A stretch of 64,000 bases of DNA, taken from positions 186,001 through 250,000 of the forward strand of contig NZ_JAEHOB010000005.1 in the NCBI RefSeq assembly GCF_016464705.1, written 5' to 3'. The DNA is from Qaidamihabitans albus (GTDB lineage Bacteria; Actinomycetota; Actinomycetes; Mycobacteriales; Pseudonocardiaceae). Made by a program: the position numbers and the translations under genes. Position 1 is the first letter of the stretch. Each line of letters opens with the position of its first letter. Positions 1 through 11,444 of this stretch are shown in pieces. The notes under the pieces are model-generated. The model ran no database searches. It was given only the letters and a program-made list of their open reading frames with translations, and was not told where the DNA came from.

Positions 1-159
1 GCCGCGCGCGAACTCCGGGTCGGTGTAGGCCGGGTTGCCGTCGCCGAGCGCCTCCACCCAGTTGTTCACCATCGCCTGGTTCACCGGGTCACGCGCGAGG
101 CGGGCTCGCGATTCTCCTTGTGCGGCAATATGTTTCGCCGCTTCTTCGATGCCTCTCAT
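1..159 (-). CDS. chsH2: Steroid enoyl-CoA hydratase large subunit ChsH2 (MaoC/OB-fold), 5' part only
   Basis: Only the first 53 residues are in the window; the gene runs off its left edge. The fragment contains a run like RDPVNQAMVNNWVEALGDGN, the start of the MaoC-type hot-dog domain in two-domain MaoC/OB-fold proteins such as Rv3542c of M. tuberculosis. In that family ChsH2 pairs with ChsH1 to hydrate the enoyl-CoA made by ChsE1-ChsE2 from the C22 steroid propionyl side chain. The ATG overlaps the stop of the upstream dehydrogenase gene (ATGA), as in a translationally coupled operon. The assignment rests on the short N-terminus plus gene order chsE1-chsE2-chsH2, which matches the M. tuberculosis igr operon. 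Confidence 0.8.
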   Translation of the reverse strand, partial: MRGIEEAAKHIAAQGESRARLARDPVNQAMVNNWVEALGDGNPAYTDPEFARG

Positions 160-1319
160 CGAGGCACCCTCGGCAGCTCCAGACCGAACATGGCGATCAG
201 CTCCCGCTGGATCTCGTTGACACCACCGCCGAAGGTCAGCACGAGGTTGCGCTTGGCGAGCACGTCCAGCCATTCGGCCAGCTCGCCGGTCGCCGGATCG
301 GCCGGATCCCCGTGCCTGGCGACGATCTCCTCCAGCAGCCGGCTCGCCCGCTGGATCCGCTCCGATCCGAACACCTTGGTCGCGGACGCGTCGGCCACCG
401 CACCGGGCTCGGACGCCGTCACCTGCCAGTTGAGCAGCTCGTTGATCCGGGTCACCGCCAGTGTCTCGCCGAGCGCGCGCCGCACGTCGGGCAGGTCCAG
501 CAGCGGGGTCCCGGCCGGGGTCTTGCGGGTGGACGCCCACTCGCGCACCCGGTCGTACAGGCCGCCGATCCGGCCGGCGGGCCCGAGCATCACGCGTTCG
601 TGGTTGAGCTGGGTGGTGATCATCTTCCAGCCACGGTTCTCCTCGCCCACCAGCATGTCCGCCGGTACCCGGACATCGGAGTAGTAGGTGGCGTTGACGT
701 GGTGCGCCCCGTCGCAGGTGATGATCGGCGTCCACGAGTAGCCGGGGTCGGTGGTGTCGACGATCAGGATCGAGATGCCCTTGTGCTTGGGCGCCCCGGG
801 ATCGGTGCGCACGGCGAGCCAGACGAAGTCGGCGTCGTGCCCGCCCGTCGTGAAGATCTTCTGGCCGTTGACCACGTACTCCCCGCCCCGCCGCACCGCG
901 GATGTGCGCAGCGAAGCCAGGTCGGTGCCCGCCTCCGGTTCGCTGTAGCCGATCGCGAAGTGCACCTCCCCGGCGAGGATCCGCGGCAGGAAGCGGGATT
1001 TCTGCTCCGCGGTACCGAACTGCTGCAACGTCGGGCCGACCGTCTGCAGCGTCACCGAGGGCAGCTGGACATCTGCCCTGGCCGCCTCGTCGGCGAAGAG
1101 ATGCTGCTCGACCGGGCCAAGGCCACGCCCGCCGTACTCGACGGGCCAGCCGAGGCCGAGCCAGCCGTCGCGGCCCATCCTGCGCACGATCTCGCGGTAC
1201 ACCGGCCCGTGCCGCTCGCGCAGCATCGCCCTGCGCTCCTCCGGCGAGACCAGCCCGGCGAAGTAGCGGCGCAGCTCGTCGCGCAGCGCCCGCTGCGCCG
1301 AGGTCAGTTCCGGGTACAT
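156..1319 (-). CDS. chsE2: Acyl-CoA dehydrogenase FadE29/ChsE2
   Basis: 387 residues. The sequence follows FadE29 of M. tuberculosis closely from MYPELT to the C-terminal LPRVPR. It includes the blocks LPSVTLQTVGPTLQ, HFAIGYSEPEAGTDLASLRT (flavin/substrate region) and the C-terminal FGGGVNE. In the known system ChsE2 forms a heterotetramer with ChsE1 (next gene upstream) and dehydrogenates 3-oxo-4-pregnene-20-carboxyl-CoA. That is the first step in removing the last side-chain carbons of cholesterol-like sterols. The ATG is preceded by GGGAGG and overlaps the chsE1 stop by one base (TGATG), so the two subunits should be made in equal amounts. It is downstream of the KstR operator at 2416-2429. 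Confidence 0.93.
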   Translation of the reverse strand: MYPELTSAQRALRDELRRYFAGLVSPEERRAMLRERHGPVYREIVRRMGRDGWLGLGWPVEYGGRGLGPVEQHLFADEAARADVQLPSVTLQTVGPTLQQFGTAEQKSRFLPRILAGEVHFAIGYSEPEAGTDLASLRTSAVRRGGEYVVNGQKIFTTGGHDADFVWLAVRTDPGAPKHKGISILIVDTTDPGYSWTPIITCDGAHHVNATYYSDVRVPADMLVGEENRGWKMITTQLNHERVMLGPAGRIGGLYDRVREWASTRKTPAGTPLLDLPDVRRALGETLAVTRINELLNWQVTASEPGAVADASATKVFGSERIQRASRLLEEIVARHGDPADPATGELAEWLDVLAKRNLVLTFGGGVNEIQRELIAMFGLELPRVPR

Positions 1320-2389
1320 CACGCACCTCCCACGAGCTCGCCGAGCCGGTCCAGCCGCGTCGCCGCTCCGCCCACGGCGCGTGCCAGGTCCTTGACCAGC
1401 GAGGAGTAGCGGTGCAGCGGGTAGTCGGCGTCGACGCCGAGACCGCCGTGCAGGTGATGGCAGGCGGCCATGGCGCGCGGCGCCTCCTCGGCCAGCCAGT
1501 AGGCCGCGATGTCCAGTTCGCCGTCGGGGTCGAGGCCGGAGGCCAGCCGCCACGCGGCGCTCAGGGCCGCGAGGTGCACGGTGCGCGAGGCGATGTAGAC
1601 ATCGGCGATCTCCTGGGCCACCGCCTGGAAGGTCGCGAGCGGGCGGCCGAACTGCTCCCGGGTACCGAGGTGACCGGTGGTCAGGGCGAGAGCACCGGCG
1701 AGGGCGCCGTCACCGAGCGCCACCGCCCCGGCGAGGGCGTAGCGGTGCAGCACCGCGACCGACTCGCCGGGCACGCGGGTGTCGAGCAGGCCGGACTCCG
1801 CGACCGGCGCGCCGGTGAGGCGCATCGTGTACTCGGGGGCACCGGTCGCGGTACGGGTGGCGGTCAGCGTGACCCCCGCCCCGGCCGGGTTCACGAGGAA
1901 CACGCCGGTGCCGCCGGGCATCGAGGCGGGTACGAGGACGCGCCGCGCCGTGGCGGCGTACGGCACCGCCGTCTTGACGCCGGTCAGCAGCCAGTCGCCC
2001 GATCCGCCGGTGGCGGTGGTCGCCGGACGGGTGGTGAGCGGGTCGGACGGTTCGTGCAGCGCCGCGGTGAGTACGGCGTCACCGCAGGAGACGTCGGGCA
2101 GCAGCTCCGCGCGCTGGTCGGCGCCCCCGAGGTGCTCGACGGGCAGCACGCCGAGCGCCAGCGTCGCCAGCGCGGGCAGCGGTGCGGCCGCGCGGCCGAC
2201 CTCGGTGAGCACCACCGCGACCTCGGCCACGCCGAGACCGTCCCCGTCCAGTTCGGCGGGCAGCGCCAGCGACAGCAGACCGGCCTTGGCGAGCGCGCGC
2301 CAGGCCGCGTCCGGCTCACTCTCCCGGCGCAGGACGTCGGCCGTGAGTCCGGCGATCGCCTGCTGGTCCTCGTCGAGGATGAAGTCCAC
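1319..2389 (-). CDS. chsE1: Acyl-CoA dehydrogenase FadE28/ChsE1
   Basis: 356 residues with a degenerate acyl-CoA dehydrogenase fold. The N-terminus VDFILDEDQQAIAGL aligns with the MDF start of FadE28, and the C-terminal half carries a normal flavin-domain pattern (GTREQFGRPLATFQA, HHLHGGLG). The family is the partner subunit of ChsE2 in the steroid C22-CoA dehydrogenase; two half-competent subunits make one active site. I chose the GTG at 2389 because AGGGG lies upstream and homologues begin there; another GTG lies two codons upstream (2395). It is the first gene of the operon in this window, with an exact KstR operator 27 bp before the start. Confidence 0.88.
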   Translation of the reverse strand: MDFILDEDQQAIAGLTADVLRRESEPDAAWRALAKAGLLSLALPAELDGDGLGVAEVAVVLTEVGRAAAPLPALATLALGVLPVEHLGGADQRAELLPDVSCGDAVLTAALHEPSDPLTTRPATTATGGSGDWLLTGVKTAVPYAATARRVLVPASMPGGTGVFLVNPAGAGVTLTATRTATGAPEYTMRLTGAPVAESGLLDTRVPGESVAVLHRYALAGAVALGDGALAGALALTTGHLGTREQFGRPLATFQAVAQEIADVYIASRTVHLAALSAAWRLASGLDPDGELDIAAYWLAEEAPRAMAACHHLHGGLGVDADYPLHRYSSLVKDLARAVGGAATRLDRLGELVGGA

Positions 2390-2415
2390 GCGCACCCCTC
2401 GCCTGTGCCCAATAC

Positions 2416-2429
2416 TGAAACCTGTTCTA
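2416..2429 (-). promoter_or_regulatory. KstR operator upstream of chsE1
   Basis: The + strand reads TGAAACCTGTTCTA, an exact match to the published KstR consensus TNNAACNNGTTNNA. It lies 27 bp upstream of the chsE1 start codon, where binding would block transcription of the chsE1-chsE2-chsH2 operon. KstR itself is encoded at 11445-12080. Confidence 0.85.
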
Positions 2430-2477
2430 GTCTTAACCACAACAGGCGATCACGGCAACCCCCTGACTCGTGACCGG

Positions 2478-3875
2478 TCAGCTCGCAGGGCGTGCGTCGA
2501 GGAGTTCCTGGAGGGCTTCGGGCATGGCGTCGGCGAGCGGCCACAGATCTGTAACAAGTTCTCGTGCGCCGAGCAGCCCGACGTTCACCCGGCCGTCGTT
2601 GGACAGCACGGTGACGTTCAACCCGGCGCCGTGGAACACCGGACCGAGCGGGTACAGCCCGGTGACGCGCGCGCCGAGTAGGTACAGCGGCATGGGTGGC
2701 CCTGGCACGTTGGAGATGATCAGGTTGTGGATCACCGCGTGCCGTTCCGCGAGCCGCAGCGCCGAGTACGCGCGTACCGCGAGTCCGAAGCTGGTCGCGG
2801 CCGCGAACTGCGCCCAGTCCTGGAGCATGTCGGCGTCGATCGTGCGGTGGTGCGCCTTCGAGCGCCGGTTGTTCTCGGCGATCATGAAGACGCGCGCCGC
2901 CGGATCGGCCAGGTGCGTGGGCAGCGACGCGAAGAACGCCGAGATCTTGTTGCTGCCGCCGGCCCGGCTGCTCCGCCCGTGCACCGACACCGGCACGGTC
3001 GCCACCAGCGGGTCTTTCGGCAGCTCGGCCCGCGCGGTGAGGAACCGCCGCAGCGCCCCGGCGCACATCGCCAGCACGACGTCGTTGACGGTGACGCCGA
3101 AGGCGTCCTTCACCGCCTTGACACCGGCCAGGTCCACCTGGGTGTAGGCGACGGCGCGATGGCCCGTGATGGTCCCGTTGAACGAGATCCGCGGTGCGGT
3201 GAACGGTGTCGCCATGCCCTTGCCCTGCAGCGACCTGCCCACCCACCTTGGCGCGATCGTGAGCAGGCCGGGCAGCAGGCGCGCCATCTCCACCGGCCGC
3301 CGCGCGACGGCCAGCGTGCTGCGCCGGAGCATGTCCAGCGGTCGCGGCGGCGCCGGGGTGGTCCTGGCGCCGGGCCCCGGGTCCGGCGGTGGCGAGTCCG
3401 GTTCGGTTCCGGTCAGGTAGGTCAGCAGGCTAGCTCCGCTCACCCCGTCGACGCTGGCGTGGTGCATCTTCACCAGCACGGCGACGCCACCGTTGTCGAG
3501 TCCCTCGATCACGTGCATGTCCCAGAGCGGGCGGGAGCGGTCGAGCGGCTGGCCCGCGATATGCGCGCACAGCTCGGCGAGCTCCGCCCGGCCGCCCGGG
3601 GGTGGCACCGCGATCTGGTGCACGTGATGGTCGAGATCGAAGTCCTCGTCCTCGACCCACACCGGGTGGTTCAGGTTCAGCAGCGAGTTGTGCAGCCTGC
3701 GCCGGAACGGCGGCGCGAGCGCCACCCGTTCCGCCAGCCCGGCCTTGAGCTTCGCGAAGTCGTACCCGCCGGGCACGGTCGCCGGGTCGACGGTGACCAG
3801 CGCGCACACGTGCAGCAGCTGCGCGGACGTCTCCAGGTAGAGGAAACTCGCGTCGAGGCCACTGAGTTGCTGCAC
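2478..3875 (-). CDS. Wax ester synthase/diacylglycerol acyltransferase (WS/DGAT)
   Basis: 465 residues, normal length for the bacterial WS/DGAT family that esterifies diacylglycerol or fatty alcohols with acyl-CoA to make storage lipid. The N-terminus QQLSGLDASFLYLE is the family signature, PLW is at 116-118, and the catalytic HHxxxDG is HHASVDG at 138-144. The GTG at 3875 is chosen because it matches homologue N-termini and has a TANNNT -10 box (TACCCT) 7 nt upstream with no Shine-Dalgarno, indicating a leaderless mRNA. It is divergent from a lipase/esterase gene, the same pairing as Rv0221 and lipC (Rv0220) in M. tuberculosis. It follows the chsE1 operon region on the same strand order but has its own promoter. 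Confidence 0.92.
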   Translation of the reverse strand: MQQLSGLDASFLYLETSAQLLHVCALVTVDPATVPGGYDFAKLKAGLAERVALAPPFRRRLHNSLLNLNHPVWVEDEDFDLDHHVHQIAVPPPGGRAELAELCAHIAGQPLDRSRPLWDMHVIEGLDNGGVAVLVKMHHASVDGVSGASLLTYLTGTEPDSPPPDPGPGARTTPAPPRPLDMLRRSTLAVARRPVEMARLLPGLLTIAPRWVGRSLQGKGMATPFTAPRISFNGTITGHRAVAYTQVDLAGVKAVKDAFGVTVNDVVLAMCAGALRRFLTARAELPKDPLVATVPVSVHGRSSRAGGSNKISAFFASLPTHLADPAARVFMIAENNRRSKAHHRTIDADMLQDWAQFAAATSFGLAVRAYSALRLAERHAVIHNLIISNVPGPPMPLYLLGARVTGLYPLGPVFHGAGLNVTVLSNDGRVNVGLLGARELVTDLWPLADAMPEALQELLDARPAS

Positions 3876-3882
3876 GTGGTCA

Positions 3883-3908
3883 AGGGTAGGCGAGCACGTG
3901 GCTACCCT
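3883..3908. promoter_or_regulatory. Symmetric divergent leaderless promoter pair
   Basis: The interval is an inverted repeat with 7-bp arms AGGGTAG and CTACCCT. Each arm contains a TACCCT -10 element (TANNNT): minus strand 3883-3888, plus strand 3903-3908. The minus box is 7 nt before the GTG of the WS/DGAT gene and the plus box is 6 nt before the ATG of the esterase gene. That spacing puts both transcription starts at or next to the start codons. No clear -35 motifs are seen. Confidence 0.6.
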
Positions 3909-3914
3909 CAGGCC

Positions 3915-5150
3915 ATGCACCCGAGCTTCCGGACCCGCAGGGCACTGCAACTCGCGCTGACCGCCAACGCCCTGCGCCCACTGCGGGGCGCGCGGACGTC
4001 GATCCCCGCGTTCTTCGCCGGCTGGCTCACCGCCGAGCTGGCACCGCACCTGCTCGCGCTGACGGCCGCCGACACCGCCGCGCACCTCGCCCGCCGGGGC
4101 CCGCCCCGGGCGGACCGCGTGGGCATGGCGATGTCGGCCGTCTCGGCCGCGGGTCTCGGCACGCTCATCCGCACGGCACAGCGTGCACACGGCGCGGTCG
4201 AGCACGCGCTGACCGAGACCCTCGGCCCCGGCTACGACAAGGACCTGGAACACCCACCGGACCCCGCCGACCTCGCCACCCCGTGGGGCCAGCTCGTGCT
4301 GCCGTTCCGGATGCGCAACCCGTACGTGCGGCGGGACCGGGACATCGCCTACGCCGACGGCGGCAAACGGTTCCTGCTCGACGTCCACCGGCCGCGCGAA
4401 CCCGTGTCCGGCAGGCCCGTGCTGCTCCAGGTCCACGGTGGCGCGTGGATTATCGGCAACAAGGACGAGCAGGGCATCCCGCTGATGCAGCACATGGCGC
4501 AGCGCGGCTGGATCTGCGTCGCGATCAACTACCCCCTCTCCCCCGCCGCCCGCTGGCCCGAGCACATCATCGCCGCCAAGCGGGCGCTCGGCTGGATCCA
4601 CGACAACATCGCCGGCTACGGAGGAGATCCCACGTTCGTCGCGGCGACCGGCGGCTCGGCGGGCGGGCACCTGGCCGCGCTGCTCGCGCTCACCCCCGGC
4701 GACGCCGCGCTACAGCCGGGCTTCGAGGACGCCGACACCAGCGTGCAGGCCTGCGTACCCCACTACGGCGTCTACGACTTCGCCGCGACCAGCGGGTCGC
4801 GGGCGAGCACGCTGCGGCTGCACCGGCTGCTGGCCCGCTATGTCGTCGGCAAGGACCCGGCGGAGTTCCTCGACGACTACGTCGCCGCCTCACCGCTGGA
4901 CCGGATCAACGAGAAGGCGCCACCGTTCTTCGTCGTCCACGGCGAGCAGGACACGCTGGTGCCCGCCAGGGAGGCGCGGGAATTCGTGCGCAGGCTCCGG
5001 GAGGTGTCGGCGAACCCGGTGCCCTACGCCGAGATCCCCGGTGCCCAGCACGCGTTCGACATCTTCCCTTCGATCCGCAGCGCGCACGTGGTCCGCGGGG
5101 TCGAACGGTTCCTGGAGTGGGCGTACGCGCACCGGCTCGTTCAGTCCTGA
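3915..5150 (+). CDS. Alpha/beta-hydrolase, LipC-like lipase/esterase (HSL family)
   Basis: 411 residues. A hydrophobic N-terminal part (about 30-90) precedes an alpha/beta-hydrolase domain. Visible motifs are the oxyanion-hole HGGAW at 174-178, the nucleophile elbow GGSAGG with Ser248, the acid in HGEQD and the His in AQHAFD. These place it in the hormone-sensitive-lipase family, acting on acyl esters of lipids. It is divergent from a WS/DGAT gene, the arrangement of lipC and Rv0221 in M. tuberculosis, so one gene may turn over what the other stores. The ATG is 6 nt after a TANNNT -10 box, so the message is probably leaderless. The stop codon abuts the stop of the convergent SWIM gene with no spacer. 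Confidence 0.9.
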   Translation: MHPSFRTRRALQLALTANALRPLRGARTSIPAFFAGWLTAELAPHLLALTAADTAAHLARRGPPRADRVGMAMSAVSAAGLGTLIRTAQRAHGAVEHALTETLGPGYDKDLEHPPDPADLATPWGQLVLPFRMRNPYVRRDRDIAYADGGKRFLLDVHRPREPVSGRPVLLQVHGGAWIIGNKDEQGIPLMQHMAQRGWICVAINYPLSPAARWPEHIIAAKRALGWIHDNIAGYGGDPTFVAATGGSAGGHLAALLALTPGDAALQPGFEDADTSVQACVPHYGVYDFAATSGSRASTLRLHRLLARYVVGKDPAEFLDDYVAASPLDRINEKAPPFFVVHGEQDTLVPAREAREFVRRLREVSANPVPYAEIPGAQHAFDIFPSIRSAHVVRGVERFLEWAYAHRLVQS

Positions 5151-6310
5151 TCAGTCCTGATCGGCCAGCAGGTCCAGGGGCCGCCGCGCGCCCGGCCCGG
5201 TCAGCACCCAGCCGCCGCCTGCCCGGCGGAACCGGTACCACCGGCCGTCCGCGCCGAACCGTAGCTGTACCGGGCCGCGGGTGACGCGGTTGCGCCACAC
5301 CGTCGTCGTCCCGGGCAGCCCCGACTCGGCGAGCTCGGCCCTGGCCTCGGCGATCGGCGCGGGCGGAGGCCGCCAGGCGGTGCCGGTGACGGCGAGCCCG
5401 CCCGCGCCACCCGCGCGCCACGCCGCGGCCCGGCGCGCGAGTTCGCGCGGTGTGACCCCGGCGGCCGCGGCGAGTCCGGCAAGCCCTTCCAGCGGCTGGC
5501 CGGCGGCCCGGCGGGCGAGGTCCTCCTCGGCCGTCAGCGCGAGGCCGGCGCCGCCACCGCGCAGCAGCTCCCATGCCCGGGCCGCGGCGTCCGCGGCGAG
5601 CTCCGCCAGCGCCTGCCCGCACAGCTCCGAGGCGGGCGGCGGATCGCTGGGCAGCACGGCGGGCCGTCCCGCCGCGAGCGGCGCCGCGGGCCGGGCGGGC
5701 AGCGGCCCCGGCACGCGCGCGAACGCCTCGCGGGGCGCGAGCCCCCGCTCGGCTCCCGGCGCGGCACCCGCACCGGCCGGCCGGCCGCGACGCGCCCGCA
5801 GTTCCGCGAACAGCTCGTCGCGGCCGCGGCCGCGCAGCAGGAACAGCACGAACGGGTCGGCGTCCACCTCGTCGGCGACCAGGTAGCAGACCGCGGCGGC
5901 GTGCTTGCACGGGTTGGCCGAGTCGGGGCACGAACAGCGCGGCCGCAGGTCGCCCGGTCCGGGCAGCAGGTCGGCTCCGGCGGCCCGCGCGTGCTCGGCG
6001 AGGTCGGGAGGCAGCTCCGCGTCGAGCAGCGCTGCGGCGTAGCCCGCCTGCCAGGAGATGGTGCCGAGCAGGACGTCCCACTGGTCGTCGGCGAACCGGT
6101 GCACGCCCACGGTGACGCGGTACGGCGTGGCCCTGCTGCCGCGCACCCGCGCCGAGATCCGCCCCGGCTCGACGGTGAGGGCGCCGACCTGGTCCTTGCG
6201 CGCGTAGGTCCGGCCCCTCGGCAGGCGGTTCGGGTCGAGGCTGGCCCGGTCCTCCAGCGCCCGCACCCAGGACCGCCCCCACCAGGTGCCGCCGAAGTTC
6301 CGCCTGGGCA

Positions 6311-6311
<1 letters not shown>
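5151..6311 (-). CDS. SWIM zinc-finger protein
   Basis: 386 residues. The N-terminus MPRRNFGGTWWG and the zinc ligands Cys126, Cys128, Cys135 and His137 (CSCPD...CKH) define a SWIM domain, a zinc-binding module thought to mediate protein or DNA contacts. The C-terminal 200 residues are alanine- and arginine-rich with no domain I recognise. It overlaps the stop of the SNF2 helicase gene by one base (TGATG). SWIM and SNF2 genes are commonly neighbours in actinomycetes, and some SNF2 helicases carry a SWIM domain in the same chain, so the two products probably act together on DNA or chromatin-like complexes. The precise role is unknown. Confidence 0.88.
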
Positions 6312-9082
<2,771 letters not shown>

Positions 9083-9089
9083 GCGGCCA

Positions 9090-9095
9090 ACGATA
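9090..9095 (-). promoter_or_regulatory. -10 box of leaderless SNF2 gene
   Basis: Minus strand TATCGT (TANNNT), 7 nt before the GTG at 9082. The spacing places the transcription start at the start codon and supports the chosen start in the absence of a ribosome binding site. Confidence 0.5.
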
Positions 9096-9130
9096 TGGCA
9101 GCACCCCGACAACCTCCCGACCCAGCGTGG

Positions 9131-9176
9131 CTCGTGAGTGCGCACGCGAGTTCTAACTCGTGTGCGCACTCACGAG
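9131..9176. repeat. Intergenic palindrome, copy 1
   Basis: A 46-bp inverted repeat starting CTCGTGAGTGCGCAC and ending GTGCGCACTCACGAG, with 22-bp arms that pair with one mismatch around a TC/TA centre. It begins one base after the stop codon of fadE34 on that gene's downstream side. It is one of six related copies in the window and could fold as a stem-loop on either strand. Confidence 0.9.
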
Positions 9177-11294
9177 TCAGTCTCGCGGCAGGTTCAGGAG
9201 GCGTTCGCCCACCAGGTTGAGCAGCACCTGCGTGGTGCCGCCCGCGATGCTCAGGCAGCGGGAGAGCAGGAACTCGTGCCGCACCTCGTCCGCCTCCGGC
9301 TCCCCCGCCATCGCGCCGGCCGGGCCGAGCGCGTCGAGCGCGACCTCCGCCACGGCCTGCCGGTGCCGCACGCCCATCAGCTTGCGCACGCTCGACTCCG
9401 CCCCCGACTCTCGGCCGCCGAGCCGGTTCAGCGTCGCCCGCAGTTCGAGCACCGACGCCGCCGACCCGTGCACCACCAGCCCGCCGAGCCGTTCCGCGTC
9501 CAGCTCCGCATGCCGTTCGAGCAGCCGCTCGACCCCCTCGCCGACCGAGGAGCCGCCGCTGAGCGCGACCCGTTCGTCGGCCAGCGTGGAGCGCGCCAGC
9601 CGCCAGCCACCGTTGACCTCGCCGACCACCGCATCGTCGGGAACGAACACGTCGTCGAGGAAGACCTCGTTGAACACCGACTCTCCGGTGATCTCCCGCA
9701 ACGGCCGGATGTCGATGCCCGCGCTGTGCATGTCCACGAGGAAGTAGGTGATGCCGCGGTGCTTCGGCGCGTCCGGGTCGGTGCGGGCGAGACAGATCGC
9801 CCAGTCCGCCTCGTGCGCGAGCGAGGTCCACACCTTCTGGCCGGTGAGCCGCCAGCCGCCGTCCACCCGCCGCGCCCTCGTGCGCAGCGAGGCCAGATCG
9901 GAGCCGGCCCCGGGTTCGCTGAAGAGCTGACACCAGGTGATCTCACCGCGCAGGGTGGGGCCGACGAAGCGGTCCTGCTGCTCGGCCGAGCCGTGCCGCA
10001 GGATCGTCGGCGCTGCCCACCCGCCGATCACCAGGTAGGGCCTGCGGATACCGGCGCGGCTCAGCTCGGCGTCGATCACGAGCTGCCGCGCCGGGGAGGC
10101 ACCGAGCCCGTACGGCTTCGGCCAGTGCGGCACGAGATAGCCGGTCTCGGCGAGCCTGGCGCGCCGCCGCTCCGGTTCCAGCGCCGCGATCTCGGTGGCC
10201 ACGCGCCTGGCCTGCCCGGCGAAGCCGTCGTCGCCGTAGGCGGCCAGGTCCACGTCGAGGCGCCGCCGCGTGCCGCCGCGCGTGAGCTCGGCGGCACGGC
10301 GCCGCCAGCGTGCCGACCCGCCGAGCAGCTGCCGCAGCGACACCGCACGCCGCAGGTACCGGTGCGCGTCGTGCTCCCAGGTGAAACCGATCCCGCCGAG
10401 CACCTGGATGCAGTCCTTCGCGTTGTCCACCGCGGCGTCGAGCGCGCCACCGGCGGCGACGGCCGCGGCGAGCGCGTGCTGGCCGGGATCGTCGTCCGCG
10501 GCGCGGGCCGCGTCCCAGGCCAGAGCGGCGGCGAGCTCGGCGCGGCAGAGCATCTCCGCGCAGAGGTGCTTGACCGCCTGGAAGGAGCCGATCGGGCGGC
10601 CGAACTGCTCACGTACCTTCGCGTGCTCACTCGCCGTCCGGACGCACCACGACGCGACCCCGGCGGCCTCGGCGGCGGCAAGCGTCGCGGCCAGCTCCGC
10701 CACCGGCATCCCGGGCAGCAGTTCCTGTGCGGGCACGGCCGTGTCGTCGAGCTCGACGGTCGCCAGCTCGCGCGAGTGGTCGAACGGTGTGCCCGGGACG
10801 ACGCGGGCCCGGCCGGGCGGCAGCGCGAACCACACCCGCTCGGCACCGGCCTTGGCGGCCAGGAGCAGGTGGGCGTCGTCGGCGGCATCCGGCACCGGAC
10901 CCGTGCGGCCGGACACCACCAGTCCGCCGTCCGGTGTCCTCGTGGCCCGCAGTCCGCCCGCGTCGAATGCCACGGCGGCATGAGCGGAGCCCTCGGCCAG
11001 CGCCGGTACCAGCTCCTTGGCCACCGGCGAGTCCGGCACGCGGGACAGCGCAAGGCCCGCCAGCAGGCTGCCGAACAGCGCGCCCGGCACGAGCGCCGTG
11101 GCGGTCTCCTCGACCCCGGCAGCGAGCTCGGCCACCCCCGCGCCCGCGCCGCCCAGTTCCGTCGGCACGGCGATCGCGAAAAGGCCGATCCCGGCGAGGC
11201 CGGTCCGCTCGTCCGCGCCCGGCCGCCGGCCGGCGGCCCAGTCCCGGATCGACTCGGCCAGTGCATGCTGCTCATCGGTGATCGCGATCGGCAT
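9177..11294 (-). CDS. chsE3: Fused double acyl-CoA dehydrogenase FadE34/ChsE3
   Basis: 705 residues, twice the usual length: two acyl-CoA dehydrogenase modules in tandem. The first (about 1-330) ends with VLGGIGFTWEHDAHRYLRR. The second (about 345-705) carries CQLFSEPGAGSDLASLRTRA and the C-terminal LSIAGGTTQVLLN. This architecture is that of FadE34 (Rv3573c), which in M. tuberculosis dehydrogenates the C24 steroid-CoA intermediate; one fused chain replaces the two-subunit enzymes. It lies next to and divergent from kstR, as in mycobacteria. The ATG at 11294 has GGAGG upstream. Its -10 (TATAGT at 11332-11337) overlaps a perfect KstR operator, so it should be repressed without sterol substrate. 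Confidence 0.9.
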   Translation of the reverse strand: MPIAITDEQHALAESIRDWAAGRRPGADERTGLAGIGLFAIAVPTELGGAGAGVAELAAGVEETATALVPGALFGSLLAGLALSRVPDSPVAKELVPALAEGSAHAAVAFDAGGLRATRTPDGGLVVSGRTGPVPDAADDAHLLLAAKAGAERVWFALPPGRARVVPGTPFDHSRELATVELDDTAVPAQELLPGMPVAELAATLAAAEAAGVASWCVRTASEHAKVREQFGRPIGSFQAVKHLCAEMLCRAELAAALAWDAARAADDDPGQHALAAAVAAGGALDAAVDNAKDCIQVLGGIGFTWEHDAHRYLRRAVSLRQLLGGSARWRRRAAELTRGGTRRRLDVDLAAYGDDGFAGQARRVATEIAALEPERRRARLAETGYLVPHWPKPYGLGASPARQLVIDAELSRAGIRRPYLVIGGWAAPTILRHGSAEQQDRFVGPTLRGEITWCQLFSEPGAGSDLASLRTRARRVDGGWRLTGQKVWTSLAHEADWAICLARTDPDAPKHRGITYFLVDMHSAGIDIRPLREITGESVFNEVFLDDVFVPDDAVVGEVNGGWRLARSTLADERVALSGGSSVGEGVERLLERHAELDAERLGGLVVHGSAASVLELRATLNRLGGRESGAESSVRKLMGVRHRQAVAEVALDALGPAGAMAGEPEADEVRHEFLLSRCLSIAGGTTQVLLNLVGERLLNLPRD

Positions 11295-11335
11295 GGGCTT
11301 GCCTCCAGTACGAACGGCTGCCAGCGCACCCACTA

Positions 11336-11349
11336 TAGAACGTGTTTCA
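11336..11349 (-). promoter_or_regulatory. KstR operator overlapping the chsE3 -10 box
   Basis: The + strand reads TAGAACGTGTTTCA, an exact TNNAACNNGTTNNA match. On the minus strand it runs directly into TATAGT (11332-11337), a good -10 for chsE3, so repressor binding would compete with RNA polymerase. Confidence 0.85.
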
Positions 11350-11412
11350 GTTTTGCACGCAAAACCCCAGCCGACGGCACCGCATAACGTTAGGTACGCT
11401 ACGGATGCGAAG

Positions 11413-11426
11413 TGGAACAGGTTCTG
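11413..11426 (+). promoter_or_regulatory. KstR operator (one mismatch) in the kstR leader
   Basis: TGGAACAGGTTCTG keeps the AACNNGTT core and loses only the final A of the consensus. It lies 13 nt downstream of a TACGCT -10-like box (11395-11400) and 19 nt before the kstR ATG, consistent with autorepression. Confidence 0.7.
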
Positions 11427-11444
11427 CGATCAAGGGGAATGCCG

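Noticed and set aside
9138-9180. Open frames starting MRTRV-TRVRTHE at three palindrome copies
   Set aside because: They are simply the translated palindrome (also near 32137), not real N-termini; real starts are downstream with ribosome sites or -10 boxes.
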